Below the pieces are notes generated by a model. The model saw only the letters and a program-made list of their open reading frames with translations. It ran no database searches and was not told the DNA's origin. DNA of 64,000 bases from an uncultured Muribaculaceae bacterium (GTDB lineage Bacteria; Bacteroidota; Bacteroidia; Bacteroidales; Muribaculaceae), in NCBI GenBank assembly GCA_910588035.1, contig CAJUPY010000003.1, positions 62,001 to 126,000 of the forward strand, read 5' to 3'. Shown piece by piece: positions 53,039 to 62,690 of the stretch (its first letter is position 1; each line of letters starts with the position of its first letter). Position numbers and translations under genes: made by a program.

Positions 53039-53102
53039 AGAAAAGTTTTGATGTTTAGTTTATTAATTGATTGTTTGAGAATTGACTGGGTTAATGATTC
53101 GA

Positions 53103-53133
53103 CAAAATTAAGATAAAAAACCCGTCTTTACAA
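53103..53133 (-). promoter_or_regulatory. Promoter of sdhCAB
   Basis: Minus-strand TTG (plus 53131-53133) and TAATTTTG (plus 53103-53110), 20 bases apart. The leader before the ATG at 53038 is about 60 bases and AT-rich. Confidence 0.62.
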
Positions 53134-53187
53134 CAATTAAAGAAAAAATTCTCTAAAAAGTCGGAAGTTTTGTGAATTGACCTCGTT

Positions 53188-54672
53188 TCAGCGGCGCCAG
53201 AAGCCCGGGGAGAAAAGCACAAGAACGGTGAAAAGTTCGAGTCGCCCGATGAGCATCAGTAACGAGAGAATCCATTTGGCTCCCGACGGAATGATATCGT
53301 AATTGTTGCCGAAACCTGTGATGTCGGCACTGAGTCCTGTGTTGCTGACACATGAAAATGAGGTGAACAGCGAGTCTACCAACGGAATTCTGAATGTCGT
53401 CAGGACAAGACCTCCGGCCAAGATGACAAGGCAATAGAGCCCCAGAAACGCCGACACCTTGTTGACGGTCTCTGGTGAGACCGCGCGGCCGTTTATGTTG
53501 ACGGGTCTGATCGTGTTGGGGTGGAGAATGCGGTAAATCTCGTTGTGGCTGTTTTTGATGAAATAGATCGCGCGGTCTAATTTCGCGCCTCCGCTTGTCG
53601 AGCCGGCACATGCGCCGAACATCATCATGACGAAAACGAGCAGAAGAATGAATGTGCCCCAGTTCTGGAAATTGGACACTGTGTATCCGGTGGAACTCAT
53701 GGTCGATACGATCATGAACACGGGGTCTATCACAAGAGTCTCGAATGAATTGCCGGCCCCGGTGACGATCAGCGATCCTGCGAAAAGAATGTAGATCACA
53801 AAGATTGCCATGACATAGACCCTGAACGGCTCGTTTGACCATGAGCCGCGTAATCCGCCCGACAACACCTTGTAGAGCAGAGCGAAATTGATGCCGCCTA
53901 AAAACATGAAGATCGTGAGTATGATCTTGACATAGTTGGAGTTCCAGGCATGGATGCTGGCGTTGTGGTTTGAAAATCCGCCGGTCGACATAGTGCTGAA
54001 CGCATGGCAGATGCTGTCAAATGTGTTCATCGGGCCGAGCCACAGCAGCAGAAACAGCAGGATGGTGAACATTACATAGATGAACCAGAGCCGTTTGGCG
54101 GTCTGGCTGACCCTCGGTTTGATTTTGTCGTGGGTGATGCCGGTCACTTCGGCATTGAACATCTGCATTCCGCCGGCCGAGTTGAGCATAGGCAGCACCG
54201 CAAGGGTGAACAGTATGATTCCCATGCCACCGATCCACTGCATCAGCGCGCGCCAGATGTGTATCGCGTGTGACAGAATCTCGACTTCCTCAAGCACCGA
54301 CGCTCCGGTCGTGGTGAATCCTGACATTGCTTCGAAGAATGCTTCTGATACGTTCAGATGTGGTGATCCGAAGATGAATGGTATCATTCCGAAGGCTGAA
54401 AAGAAGACCCAGACAAGAGCGGTCAGCAGAAAGCCCTCGCGTTTTCCCATCTCGTTCATTCGCGGGCGGCTGCCGAAGGTCATTGTCAGTCCGGCAATCA
54501 GAGTGAGTGCCAGAGTTGCTCCGAAAACCGGAACGGCAAGGTCAAATTCTTCATATATCAACGCGGTTGCCAATGGAATCAACATGAAGCCCGACTCGAT
54601 GACAAGCAGCATGCCTATGACTCTCAGAATCATGCGGTAGTTTATTCCTATGCGCTTCTTTCCGTGAACCAT
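53188..54672 (-). CDS. trkH: TrkH-family potassium uptake protein
   Basis: 494 residues with the start at 54672 (MVHGKKRIGINYRMILRVIG), which overlaps the upstream stop as TGATG. Four M1-P-M2 units typical of Trk/Ktr channels are seen. Selectivity-filter-like segments include FTTTGASVLEE, FSTMSTGGFSNHNAS, TMSSTGYTVSNF and FSCVSNTGLSADI, each with a conserved glycine. It is the inner-membrane K+ translocating subunit and normally needs a cytoplasmic TrkA partner, not present in this window. Coupled to the M23 peptidase gene. Confidence 0.93.
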   Translation of the reverse strand: MVHGKKRIGINYRMILRVIGMLLVIESGFMLIPLATALIYEEFDLAVPVFGATLALTLIAGLTMTFGSRPRMNEMGKREGFLLTALVWVFFSAFGMIPFIFGSPHLNVSEAFFEAMSGFTTTGASVLEEVEILSHAIHIWRALMQWIGGMGIILFTLAVLPMLNSAGGMQMFNAEVTGITHDKIKPRVSQTAKRLWFIYVMFTILLFLLLWLGPMNTFDSICHAFSTMSTGGFSNHNASIHAWNSNYVKIILTIFMFLGGINFALLYKVLSGGLRGSWSNEPFRVYVMAIFVIYILFAGSLIVTGAGNSFETLVIDPVFMIVSTMSSTGYTVSNFQNWGTFILLLVFVMMMFGACAGSTSGGAKLDRAIYFIKNSHNEIYRILHPNTIRPVNINGRAVSPETVNKVSAFLGLYCLVILAGGLVLTTFRIPLVDSLFTSFSCVSNTGLSADITGFGNNYDIIPSGAKWILSLLMLIGRLELFTVLVLFSPGFWRR

Positions 54673-56339
54673 CACCATTTGAATTTTCGTGTTTCGGTCT
54701 TTTGGTTGCCGCACGCGTCGGTTACGGTCATTGTGACCGTGTGGAGTTTTCCGCGGCTGAACCGTCGTGGATCCATTTTGAACGTGACACGTCCGCTTTT
54801 GCCGTCAAACTCAAAAAGCGCGAATTTTCCGTCTATTTCGCCTCTGAAAGTCTCGACTCCGCTGAGATTGTCGGAGATTCTGAACGTCACGGCTCCCTTT
54901 CCCCAGGTCTCGGGTCTGACAGCGACGATCGAGGGCGGGGTGATGTCGGAGGTGACAGCATAGCGTCCAAACCGGTTTATCTCGGCTTTCATCGCGCCGT
55001 TTTCATAACGAGATGTCACCGCCGAGCGTTTCTTGCCCGAGAGTCTGACAAGGCAATATTTGGTCTTGTCGGTAAGACAGTCGTTTTTCAGAGGAATTGT
55101 CAGTGGAATGTTGCCGGCGAGCGGATCGCGGTAATCGCCTATCGTGTATATCAATGAATTGTAATTTTCAGATTTCACGGAGTCGACTCTGAAAATGATG
55201 TCATCATAAAGCACGCCTTTTGGGAAGCTGACTGAAACACCGTCGACATTGTAGCTGTGGGTTCCGTCGAAATTGAGCCGGTTGCCTTTTGTCTTGATCT
55301 GCTTTATGTCTGTTTTACGGCCTCTGACAGTGAACGGCATCTCGGTTTTGTTGCCGAATGCATCTTCGAGGGTGAATTTGAATTTATAAGGCCGTTCCGT
55401 GTCTATTGTCACCGTTCCGTCTCCTACGGCTTCTATCATGTCGCCTAATGGTCGCGACGGGCAGACGTAGGTACGCATCATCCAGCGTCCGCGGTCGACC
55501 ACGTCGCCATAGTCGGCGAGTGTGTTGACTGCGCGTGTGTTGTCAAAACTGAAGCGGTCTATCACACGTCGGTAAACCTGTTTCCCGTCGACGGTCAGGG
55601 TGAGGTATTTGACTCCGTATATGTTGTTCGTCCCGGTCATGCGGTCAAACGCGTTGATCGCAGGGTAGACTTTGCCCCATGCGTCAAAACCTTTGGCGGC
55701 ATCGGCTTTTGACAGCACCGACGGAGCGTTGGAGCCATTGACCGAACCCTCGTCAGTGACTGGATAAAGGCCTATGTGGCGCACCTCGGGTGGAGTCTTG
55801 TCGTTGATGTAGTTCCGGTAATATTCCATAGGGTCGAGCGCGTCGCCGGTTCTTGTGTCGCGTATGTCCATGTGGAGGTGCGGGCCGAAGGAACTTCCCG
55901 CATTTCCGCTGAACGCTATGACATCGCCGCGTCTGACCTCGATCTCTCCCGGTTCAAACTCAAGGTCGATCGAAAAAGTCTCGCGTGCATACTGTTCATT
56001 TCTGACGCGTTTGTCAATTTCATCTGAAAATGCTTCAAGATGTCCGTAGACAGTTGTCAGTCCTGTCGACGGGTGGACCACATAGACGGCACGTCCGAAT
56101 CCCCAGGGAGAGACTGTGGCACGGCTGACGTATCCGTCGTCGGCACTGTGTATCTTATGACCTGTGCGACCCTGGGTCTTGAAATCGAGTCCCGAATGGA
56201 AATGGTTGGGTCTGAGCTCCCCGAAATTGCCTGCAAGCACCGCCGGAATTTCCAGCGGACGTCCCGGCTCCGGTTTTTGCGCTGATAATGTCGCTGCCGA
56301 GCAAACGGTTAATATGCAGTAAGTTATGATTCTGTGCAT
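54672..56339 (-). CDS. Secreted M23 (LytM-type) metallopeptidase
   Basis: 555 residues with the start at 56339 (MHRIITYCILTVCSAATLSAQ, a signal peptide); the farther start lies closer to the promoter and lacks a better signal. The M23 domain is N-terminal (about 40-165): zinc ligands His and Asp in HFHSGLDFKTQGRTG, TVYGHLEAF, and the GPHLHMDIR HxH motif. The remainder is beta-rich, with a repeated TVRGRKTDI-like strand pattern, without a family I can name. Such enzymes cut peptidoglycan cross-links. It is first gene of a two-gene unit with trkH. Confidence 0.9.
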   Translation of the reverse strand: MHRIITYCILTVCSAATLSAQKPEPGRPLEIPAVLAGNFGELRPNHFHSGLDFKTQGRTGHKIHSADDGYVSRATVSPWGFGRAVYVVHPSTGLTTVYGHLEAFSDEIDKRVRNEQYARETFSIDLEFEPGEIEVRRGDVIAFSGNAGSSFGPHLHMDIRDTRTGDALDPMEYYRNYINDKTPPEVRHIGLYPVTDEGSVNGSNAPSVLSKADAAKGFDAWGKVYPAINAFDRMTGTNNIYGVKYLTLTVDGKQVYRRVIDRFSFDNTRAVNTLADYGDVVDRGRWMMRTYVCPSRPLGDMIEAVGDGTVTIDTERPYKFKFTLEDAFGNKTEMPFTVRGRKTDIKQIKTKGNRLNFDGTHSYNVDGVSVSFPKGVLYDDIIFRVDSVKSENYNSLIYTIGDYRDPLAGNIPLTIPLKNDCLTDKTKYCLVRLSGKKRSAVTSRYENGAMKAEINRFGRYAVTSDITPPSIVAVRPETWGKGAVTFRISDNLSGVETFRGEIDGKFALFEFDGKSGRVTFKMDPRRFSRGKLHTVTMTVTDACGNQKTETRKFKW

Positions 56340-56363
56340 CGTCTGAATATCAAAAACGGAAAA

Positions 56364-56395
56364 CAAAGGTAGCCAAAATAGAGGAAAACTCCCAA
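56364..56395 (-). promoter_or_regulatory. Promoter of the M23 peptidase-trkH unit
   Basis: Minus-strand TTG (plus 56393-56395) and TACCTTTG (plus 56364-56371), 21 bases apart, 24 bases before the ATG at 56339. It is divergent from the guaA promoter. Confidence 0.55.
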
Positions 56396-56403
56396 CAAAT
56401 CAT

Positions 56404-56411
56404 TAACTTTG
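56404..56411 (+). promoter_or_regulatory. -7 element (TAACTTTG) of guaA
   Basis: TAACTTTG followed by C, 20 bases before the guaA ATG at 56432. No exact -33 TTTG is seen; the region overlaps the divergent promoter. Confidence 0.55.
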
Positions 56412-56431
56412 CACTCAAATTTTATTTAATT

Positions 56432-57955
56432 ATGCAGGAAAAAATCATCATTCTTGATTTCGGTTCGCAGACGACGCAGCTCATCGGTCGCCGCGTTCGC
56501 GAACTCAATACCTATTGCGAGATTGTTCCCTACAACAAATTTCCATTCGGAGACCCGTCGGTCATTGGTGTGATTCTGTCGGGATCGCCTTTCTCGGTCT
56601 ATGATGAGAAGGCGTTCAAGGTCGACCTCAGTGAGATCAGAGGCAAATACCCGGTTCTGGGCATTTGCTATGGGGCGCAGTTCATGGCCTATGTATCGGG
56701 CGGTTCGGTCGAACCGGCGGCATCGCGTGAGTATGGCCGTGCCCGTCTGACATGGATCGAGCAGGGCAACGCCCTGTTTAAAGGCATTGACGAGGGCAGC
56801 CAGGTCTGGATGAGCCACGGCGACACCATTACATCGGTTCCCGATAATTTCAAGACCGTGGCGTCGACCGCCAATGTCCATAACGCGGCCTATCAGATCG
56901 AAGGGGAAAAGACCTGGGGAGTCCAGTTCCACCCCGAGGTGTTCCATTCTACCGACGGAACCCGGTTGCTTGGCAATTTCGTTGTCGACATCTGTGGCAG
57001 CCGCCAGTCGTGGGGTGCCGAGTCGTTTATCGAGACTACGGTCGCGGCTCTGAAAGAGCAGCTCGGCGACGATAAGGTCGTTTTGGGCTTGAGCGGCGGA
57101 GTGGACTCGAGTGTTGCTGCCGTGTTGCTCAACAAGGCGATAGGCAAGAACCTGACCTGCATATTTGTCGATCACGGCATGTTGCGCAAAAACGAGTTTG
57201 TCAACGTGCTCAAAGATTATGAAGGTCTCGGTCTCAATGTGATCGGAGTCGACGCGTCGGCCAAGTTTTTCAGCGAGCTTGCCGGAGTGACCGATCCTGA
57301 ACGTAAGAGAAAAATCATAGGCAAGGGCTTCATTGATGTTTTTGATGAGGAAGCCCACAAGATCAAAGATGTCAAATGGCTCGCACAGGGAACGATTTAT
57401 CCCGACTGCATCGAGTCGCTCTCTATCACCGGTACGACTATCAAGAGTCACCACAATGTCGGTGGTCTGCCCGAGAAGATGAATCTGAAATTGTGTGAAC
57501 CGCTCAGACTGCTGTTTAAAGACGAGGTCCGTGCGGTTGGACGACAGCTCGGAATGCCTGAACATCTCATTACCCGCCATCCATTCCCGGGACCGGGTCT
57601 CGCTGTCAGAATTTTGGGCGATATCACCCCCGAGAAAGTCGCTATTCTTCAGAATGCCGATGATATTTTCATTCAGGGGCTCCGCGACTGGGGGCTCTAT
57701 GACAAGGTTTGGCAGGCAGGAGTTATTCTGCTGCCGGTTCAGAGTGTCGGTGTGATGGGCGATGAGCGCACCTATGAACGCGCTGTCGCACTCAGGGCCG
57801 TCACTTCGACCGACGCCATGACGGCCGATTGGGCACATCTTCCCTATGATTTCCTTGCCAAGGTCTCGAACGACATCATCAATCATGTTCGCGGTGTCAA
57901 CCGCGTTTGTTACGATGTGTCGTCAAAACCGCCGGCCACGATCGAGTGGGAGTGA
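56432..57955 (+). CDS. guaA: GMP synthase (glutamine-hydrolysing)
   Basis: 507 residues. N-terminal class I glutamine amidotransferase: nucleophile Cys in VLGICYGAQFMAY and His/Glu in GVQFHPEVFHST. Then the ATP pyrophosphatase P-loop GLSGGVDSSVAAVLL and the C-terminal dimerisation domain ending PPATIEWE. It converts XMP to GMP with glutamine and ATP. The length is standard. The RNase P RNA gene follows within 16 bases, so it might be read from the same transcript. A long antisense open frame beneath this gene is an artefact of codon use. Confidence 0.97.
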   Translation: MQEKIIILDFGSQTTQLIGRRVRELNTYCEIVPYNKFPFGDPSVIGVILSGSPFSVYDEKAFKVDLSEIRGKYPVLGICYGAQFMAYVSGGSVEPAASREYGRARLTWIEQGNALFKGIDEGSQVWMSHGDTITSVPDNFKTVASTANVHNAAYQIEGEKTWGVQFHPEVFHSTDGTRLLGNFVVDICGSRQSWGAESFIETTVAALKEQLGDDKVVLGLSGGVDSSVAAVLLNKAIGKNLTCIFVDHGMLRKNEFVNVLKDYEGLGLNVIGVDASAKFFSELAGVTDPERKRKIIGKGFIDVFDEEAHKIKDVKWLAQGTIYPDCIESLSITGTTIKSHHNVGGLPEKMNLKLCEPLRLLFKDEVRAVGRQLGMPEHLITRHPFPGPGLAVRILGDITPEKVAILQNADDIFIQGLRDWGLYDKVWQAGVILLPVQSVGVMGDERTYERAVALRAVTSTDAMTADWAHLPYDFLAKVSNDIINHVRGVNRVCYDVSSKPPATIEWE

Positions 57956-57970
57956 CCATTATCGATATTT

Positions 57971-58362
57971 GGGCAGCCTGACGGCTCGTCGCTTGCCGAA
58001 AAGGCAAGAGGAAAGTCCGGGCAACGCAGAGCACCATATTTCTTAACGGGAAGCTGCCGGCGACGGCAGAGGCAACGTGACAGAAAATAACCGCCGCGGG
58101 TCGGTCGCCGATGCGCGGTAAGGGTGAAAAGGTGGGGTAAGAGCCCACCGGACGCCACAGTGATGTGGCGTGCCGCACGCCTTATGGGTTGCAAGGTCAA
58201 GTATACCGGCATTCAAGGATTGCTCGTCCATTGCCGGGGGGTAGACTGCTAAAGATGCGTGGCAACACGTTTTCGTAGATAAATGACGGGCCGCTGACGG
58301 TGTTTCCCGTTTGACGGTGATAATGCCGGCGCGACATAACCCGGCTTATAGTCAGACTGCTT
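57971..58362 (+). ncRNA. rnpB: RNase P RNA, bacterial class A
   Basis: About 390 bases of the catalytic RNA that matures tRNA 5' ends. Recognised by the conserved core: GAGGAAAGTCCGGGC (58008-58022), the AGAG and ATAACCGCC segments, AGGGTGAAAAGGTGGGGTAAGA (58121 onward) with GAGCCCACCGG, and the 3' closing ACAT-AACCCGGCTTAT (58335-58349). The first bases GCAGCCTGAC pair with GTCAGACTGC at the end to form helix P1, with one mismatch. Ends are given to within a few bases. Terminator directly follows. Confidence 0.95.
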
Positions 58363-58364
58363 TT

Positions 58365-58398
58365 GAGGCTGTGCCAGAAATGGCGCGGCCTCTTTTTT
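58365..58398 (+). terminator. Terminator of rnpB
   Basis: 12-bp stem GAGGCTGTGCCA / TGGCGCGGCCTC with G-T wobbles, GAAA tetraloop, then six T residues. Confidence 0.9.
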
Positions 58399-58492
58399 AT
58401 GCTCCGTTTTGCTATTTTAACATTTAAATGTGTAACAAATCACGACTCAGCAGCGTCTAAGATTAAAAAACTTGAATATATTGCATTATCTC

Positions 58493-59230
58493 ATGAAAAA
58501 GTCATTATTAATCGCAGGCGCGCTTTTCGTTGCCGGAGCATTCACTTTCATCTCGGCCAAGACACTGATTCCGTCAAAGAACATCACTTCTGTCGAACAT
58601 CGTCTCGGATACGTCGATGAGATCGAGGTCAGTTCTGCTATTTCGGTGGTATATGTCCAGACCACTGACAACAGTTGCCGTGTCAATCTGTCGGCACCGG
58701 AAAATCTGATAGATAAGGTTGAGGTGGAGAGCCGCGACGGCAAATTGTCTCTGTCACTACGAGGTAACCTGAGTATAAAGGGCAGCATTAATGTCAAGGC
58801 TACGGTCTATGCCCCGTCATTGACTGAAATAGATCTGACCGGTGCCTCTTCGTTCAAGGCTTCGTCTCTTATGGCCACAGGAAGGAAAATAGAGATCGAT
58901 CTGTCGGGTGCATCAAGTCTTTCAATAGACAAATTGAGTGCGTCGACTCTTGAGATTGATGCCAGCGGGGCTTCGGCTGCCGATATCAAAAATATCTCTG
59001 CCGGCATTCTCGAGGCTGATTTGAGTGGCGCGTCATCGGTTACTGTCTCGGGCCATTCAAATAATGTCGAATATGAGGTGAGCGGTGCTTCGAAGCTCAA
59101 TGCTTCGGCACTCAAGGCTACTGTCGGAAAGATTGAGGCAAGCGGTGCTTCGAAAATAAACAGTGCGGTCAAAAATGTGGTTAAGCTCGAATCTTCGGGT
59201 ATGTCACATGTCAGAAACAACAATGATTGA
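58493..59230 (+). CDS. Secreted GIN-domain (DUF2807) protein
   Basis: 245 residues with the start at 58493 (MKKSLLIAGALFVAGAFTFISA, a signal peptide). The rest is the putative auto-transporter adhesin head GIN domain, a right-handed beta-helix-like stack. At least six turns carry the motif (L/V/A)SGAS or TGAS, at LTGASSFKASSL, LSGASSLSIDKL, ASGASAADIKNI, LSGASSVTVSG, VSGASKLNASAL and ASGASKINSAV. Found widely in Bacteroidota as envelope or surface proteins, often linked to stress; the function is not established. Single-gene unit between the rnpB terminator and the next hairpin. Confidence 0.88.
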   Translation: MKKSLLIAGALFVAGAFTFISAKTLIPSKNITSVEHRLGYVDEIEVSSAISVVYVQTTDNSCRVNLSAPENLIDKVEVESRDGKLSLSLRGNLSIKGSINVKATVYAPSLTEIDLTGASSFKASSLMATGRKIEIDLSGASSLSIDKLSASTLEIDASGASAADIKNISAGILEADLSGASSVTVSGHSNNVEYEVSGASKLNASALKATVGKIEASGASKINSAVKNVVKLESSGMSHVRNNND

Positions 59231-59264
59231 TTTGAAATAGACTATTTGAGTTATTATTGAGAAC

Positions 59265-59299
59265 AGAGAGAGCCGGATCGTTAAGACCCGGCTCTCTCT
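59265..59299. terminator. Bidirectional terminator hairpin between convergent genes
   Basis: 12-bp perfect stem AGAGAGAGCCGG / CCGGCTCTCTCT around an 11-base loop, followed by TT. It lies between the GIN-domain gene and the zinc-ribbon gene. Confidence 0.75.
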
Positions 59300-59322
59300 T
59301 TGAGATATTTTCTCGGCTGATG

Positions 59323-60084
59323 TTATTCGGTTACACCGGCCAGTTCTGGATCGATCATGATGCGTCCGCAATATTCGCAGACAATGATTTTCTTGTGCAT
59401 TTTGATCTCAAGCTGTTTCTGCGGTGGAATGCGGTTGAAGCAGCCGCCACATGCGTTACGCTGAATGTAGACCACACCGAGGCCGTTGCGTGCGTTCTTG
59501 CGTATTCTCTTGAATGCCGTCAGGGTGCGCTCGTCGATGCGTGGCTCGATCTCTTTCGCCTTGTCGCGCAGACGTTCCTCGTCTTGACGTGTTTCTGAAA
59601 CAATTTCCTCAAGTTCGCGTTTCTTGTCTTCGAGAATGTGTTCACGGTCGGCAAGATCGTTGTTTGTTTTTTCTATTTCAGCCGTCTTCGATTCGATCTG
59701 GCGGTTGAATTCATAGATGTGCTTGTCACACAACTCGATCTCGAGAGTCTGGAATTCGACTTCTTTAGAGAGAAGGTCGAACTCGCGGTTGTTCCTGACG
59801 TTCTCGAGTTGTTCCTTATAGCGGTTTATCTTGATCTGGGCTTCTTCAATCTTGGCCTTTTCGGAGACAAGTTTCTTTTTCAGCTCTTCGATCTCAGTGT
59901 TGAAATTCTTGATGCGGGTGTGGAGACGTGCGATGTCATCTTCAAGATCCTGCACCTCGATGGGAAGTTCGCCTCTGATGATTTTGATGCGGTCAATTTC
60001 AGAGAGGATAGTCTGCAGTTCGTAGAGAGATTTGAGACGCTCTTCAACTGAGAGGTTTTCATTCTGTTTTTTATCAGTAGCCAT
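59323..60084 (-). CDS. Coiled-coil protein with C4 zinc ribbon (zf-RING_7)
   Basis: 253 residues. Residues about 10-185 are a long antiparallel coiled coil (many EIEELKKKL, IEKTNNDLADREHILEDKKRELEEI stretches). The C-terminus is a C4 zinc ribbon: CGGCFN (about 211-216) and CEYCGR (about 236-241). This is the zf-RING_7/CT398 family, found in most Bacteroidota next to a Nif3-like gene, as here (gap 10 bases). It is cytoplasmic; proposed to act in nucleic-acid or secretion-related complexes, without a settled function. Confidence 0.9.
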   Translation of the reverse strand: MATDKKQNENLSVEERLKSLYELQTILSEIDRIKIIRGELPIEVQDLEDDIARLHTRIKNFNTEIEELKKKLVSEKAKIEEAQIKINRYKEQLENVRNNREFDLLSKEVEFQTLEIELCDKHIYEFNRQIESKTAEIEKTNNDLADREHILEDKKRELEEIVSETRQDEERLRDKAKEIEPRIDERTLTAFKRIRKNARNGLGVVYIQRNACGGCFNRIPPQKQLEIKMHKKIIVCEYCGRIMIDPELAGVTE

Positions 60085-60094
60085 CTGTATTTGC

Positions 60095-60892
60095 TTACAA
60101 ATAATTTATGGGATTTTTTTCGGTCACGGATTTATAGACTGCAAAGTTAGGAAATTTTTCTGTAATAATCTGATAAAAAATCTCTTTTGTGCATTCCTCG
60201 CTTTCAAAGTGGCCGATGTCGACCAGAAAAATGCGGTTGTCGAAGTCGAGAAAATAGTTGAATTTGCAGTCAGATGTCAGATAAACGTCACCTCCGGCGG
60301 CTATGGCATCGGCAATGAATTCGCTTCCGGCACCTCCACAGAGGGCGACACGCGATATTGTCAATGGTGCTTTGTCGACAGACGAGCAACGTGCGACGGG
60401 CGAGTTGAACGCTGTCTTGACAAGCTTGACAAACGACTCGGGAGATAGCGGCACCGGGAGATTGCCGATCGCACCGCTTCCGGCATTTTCGCCTCCCGAC
60501 GACAGGCATGTGATGTCAGAGAGGCCGAGCATGCGGGCCATTTCCCACGAAACGCCGTTGACCGGAGTGTTGTCGATCGCTGTGTGGCAACTGTAGACGG
60601 CGATGTCGTTTTTTATAGCTGCGACAATCATGTCGTCGACGCGGTTTCGCCCTACGATGTTTTTAACGCCTCGGAACATCAGCGGATGGTGGGTCACGAT
60701 CATGTTGCAGCCGAGGCTTTTCGCTTCGTTTATGATTTCTGCGGTCAGATCAACGCAGATGAGCACTCCGGTGCAGGGGGAGTCGGGGCTGCCGATCTGC
60801 AGACCGGTGTTGTCATAATCTTCTTGAAGCCGGCGCGGTGCGACGGCTTCAAGAGATTGTGTTATGTCGCGTACCGTCATTGTGGCGGTCAT
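60095..60892 (-). CDS. Nif3-like dinuclear metal-centre hexameric protein
   Basis: 265 residues of the NIF3/YbgI/GTP cyclohydrolase I type 2 family. The bi-metal site shows as MIVTHHPLMFRGVKN (two His), IAVYSCHTAIDN and the late block LVDIGHFESEECTKEIF. The start at 60892 overlaps the aspS stop (ATGA). YbgI-type proteins have been linked to NAD/thiamine-type intermediates and metal chaperoning, but no reaction is established here. Co-transcribed with aspS and the zinc-ribbon gene. Confidence 0.93.
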   Translation of the reverse strand: MTATMTVRDITQSLEAVAPRRLQEDYDNTGLQIGSPDSPCTGVLICVDLTAEIINEAKSLGCNMIVTHHPLMFRGVKNIVGRNRVDDMIVAAIKNDIAVYSCHTAIDNTPVNGVSWEMARMLGLSDITCLSSGGENAGSGAIGNLPVPLSPESFVKLVKTAFNSPVARCSSVDKAPLTISRVALCGGAGSEFIADAIAAGGDVYLTSDCKFNYFLDFDNRIFLVDIGHFESEECTKEIFYQIITEKFPNFAVYKSVTEKNPINYL

Positions 60893-62652
60893 TGTTTGTC
60901 TGATTCGACAATGGCTATTGAAAGTTCGTCGAGCTGCTTCTGGTCGAGAGGAGCGGGTGCGTCAAGCATCACGTCGCGTCCGCTGTTGTTTTTCGGGAAG
61001 GCGATGCAGTCGCGTATTGAGTCGAGACCTGCGAAAAGCGATACCCAACGGTCGAGTCCGTAAGCAAGACCTCCGTGGGGAGGCGCGCCAAACTTGAATG
61101 CGTTCATCAGGAAGCCGAATTGCTCCTGTGCTTTCTCAGGTGTGAAGCCGAGAATCTCAAACATCTTGGCTTGCAGGCCGCTGTCGTGGATACGGATTGA
61201 ACCGCCGCCGACCTCGACACCGTTGATGACCATGTCGTAGGCATCGGCGCGTACAGCCGCGGGGTCTGTGTCGAGCAAGGGAATGTCTTCGTCTTTAGGG
61301 TGGGTGAACGGGTGGTGCATGGCCATCAACCGCTGTTCCTCATCGCTCCATTCAAACATCGGGAAGTCGACAACCCAGAGACATGCGAATTGGTTTTTGT
61401 CGCGCAGACCGAGACGGTTGCCCATTTCGAGACGGAGCTCGCAGAGCTGTTTGCGTGTCTTCATCGCGTCGTCGCCGCTGAGAATCAGAATGAGGTCACC
61501 CGGCTCGGCGTTGAATTTGTTGGCCATGGCGCGGAGAGTCTCCTGGGTGTAAAATTTGTCGACGCTCGATTTTACTGTTCCGTCGGCTTCGACACGTGCG
61601 TAGACCATGCCTTTGGCACCGATTTGCGGACGTTTTACAAACTCGGTCAGCTGGTCGAGTTGTTTGCGTGTGTAGGAGGCGGCACCTTTTGCACAGATTC
61701 CGCCGATGTAAGCTGCGTTGTCAAAGACAGAGAAGCCGTGGCCTTTCATGATGTCGTCAATTTCGACAAACTGCATTCCGAAGCGAAGGTCGGGCTTGTC
61801 GCTGCCGTATTTGGTCATGGCTTCGATCCAGGGCATTCTTATGAACGGAGCCGGAAGGTCGACACCGCGCAGTTCCTTGAACAGGTGTATCGCCATGCCC
61901 TCGAAGAGTGAGATTATGTCGTCTTGCTCCACGAAGCTCATCTCGCAGTCAATCTGGGTGAACTCGGGTTGACGGTCGGCGCGGAGGTCTTCGTCGCGGA
62001 AACATTTGACAATCTGGAAGTAGCGGTCCATGCCTGAGACCATCAGCAGCTGCTTCAGTGTCTGGGGTGACTGGGGCAGAGCGTAGAACTGGCCGTGGTT
62101 CATGCGCGACGGAACGACGAAGTCGCGTGCGCCTTCAGGAGTCGAACCTACGAGCATGGGGGTCTCGATTTCAAGGAAGCCTTTGGAGTCGAGATAACGG
62201 CGCACCTCCATGGTCATTTTGTGGCGCAACTCAAGGTTTTTTCTAACGGCCTGACGGCGCAGGTCGAGATAACGGTATTTCATTCTGATGTCATCGCCGC
62301 CGTCAGTGTCGTCTTCAATGGTGAAAGGTGGCACATCTGACGTGTTGAGGACATTCAGACCCGAGGCGATGATCTCAATTTCGCCTGTCGGAATGTTTTT
62401 GTTTTTATTTGAGCGTTCTGAAACGGTGCCTTCGATCTGCACGACAAATTCGCGTCCGAGATGGTTGGCGCGTTCACAGAGATCGGCATCGACCTCATTG
62501 TTGAAAACTACCTGGGTGATGCCATATCGGTCGCGGACATCGACAAAGGTCATGCCGCCCATTTTACGGGCACGCTGAACCCAGCCGGCGAGAGTCACTT
62601 TTTTGCCGGCGTCGCTGAGGCGGAGTTCTCCGCATGTGTTTGAACGAAACAT
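60889..62652 (-). CDS. aspS: Aspartate-tRNA ligase
   Basis: 587-residue class II synthetase, the bacterial length. N-terminal anticodon OB-fold (TLAGWVQRARKMGGMTFVDVRD), motif 2 region (FRDEDLRADRQPEFTQIDCEMSF), the GAD insertion domain (about 290-410), and motif 3 (GLAYGLDRWVSLFAG). It charges tRNA-Asp. Discriminating or not cannot be decided here, and a search for gatCAB in the genome would matter. First gene of an aspS-nif3-zinc ribbon unit. Confidence 0.97.
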   Translation of the reverse strand: MFRSNTCGELRLSDAGKKVTLAGWVQRARKMGGMTFVDVRDRYGITQVVFNNEVDADLCERANHLGREFVVQIEGTVSERSNKNKNIPTGEIEIIASGLNVLNTSDVPPFTIEDDTDGGDDIRMKYRYLDLRRQAVRKNLELRHKMTMEVRRYLDSKGFLEIETPMLVGSTPEGARDFVVPSRMNHGQFYALPQSPQTLKQLLMVSGMDRYFQIVKCFRDEDLRADRQPEFTQIDCEMSFVEQDDIISLFEGMAIHLFKELRGVDLPAPFIRMPWIEAMTKYGSDKPDLRFGMQFVEIDDIMKGHGFSVFDNAAYIGGICAKGAASYTRKQLDQLTEFVKRPQIGAKGMVYARVEADGTVKSSVDKFYTQETLRAMANKFNAEPGDLILILSGDDAMKTRKQLCELRLEMGNRLGLRDKNQFACLWVVDFPMFEWSDEEQRLMAMHHPFTHPKDEDIPLLDTDPAAVRADAYDMVINGVEVGGGSIRIHDSGLQAKMFEILGFTPEKAQEQFGFLMNAFKFGAPPHGGLAYGLDRWVSLFAGLDSIRDCIAFPKNNSGRDVMLDAPAPLDQKQLDELSIAIVESDKQ

Positions 62653-62690
62653 ATATATGCTGTTTTTTTGAATCAGAGTGTAAAATTACA

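Noticed and set aside
56426..57886. 486-codon open frame antisense to guaA
   Set aside because: It mirrors guaA almost exactly, has no recognisable domain, and guaA is unmistakable with all its catalytic motifs.
57957..57971. Separate promoter for rnpB (GATATTTG)
   Set aside because: It resembles a -7 element but would place the start site inside helix P1. Processing from the guaA transcript is at least as likely.
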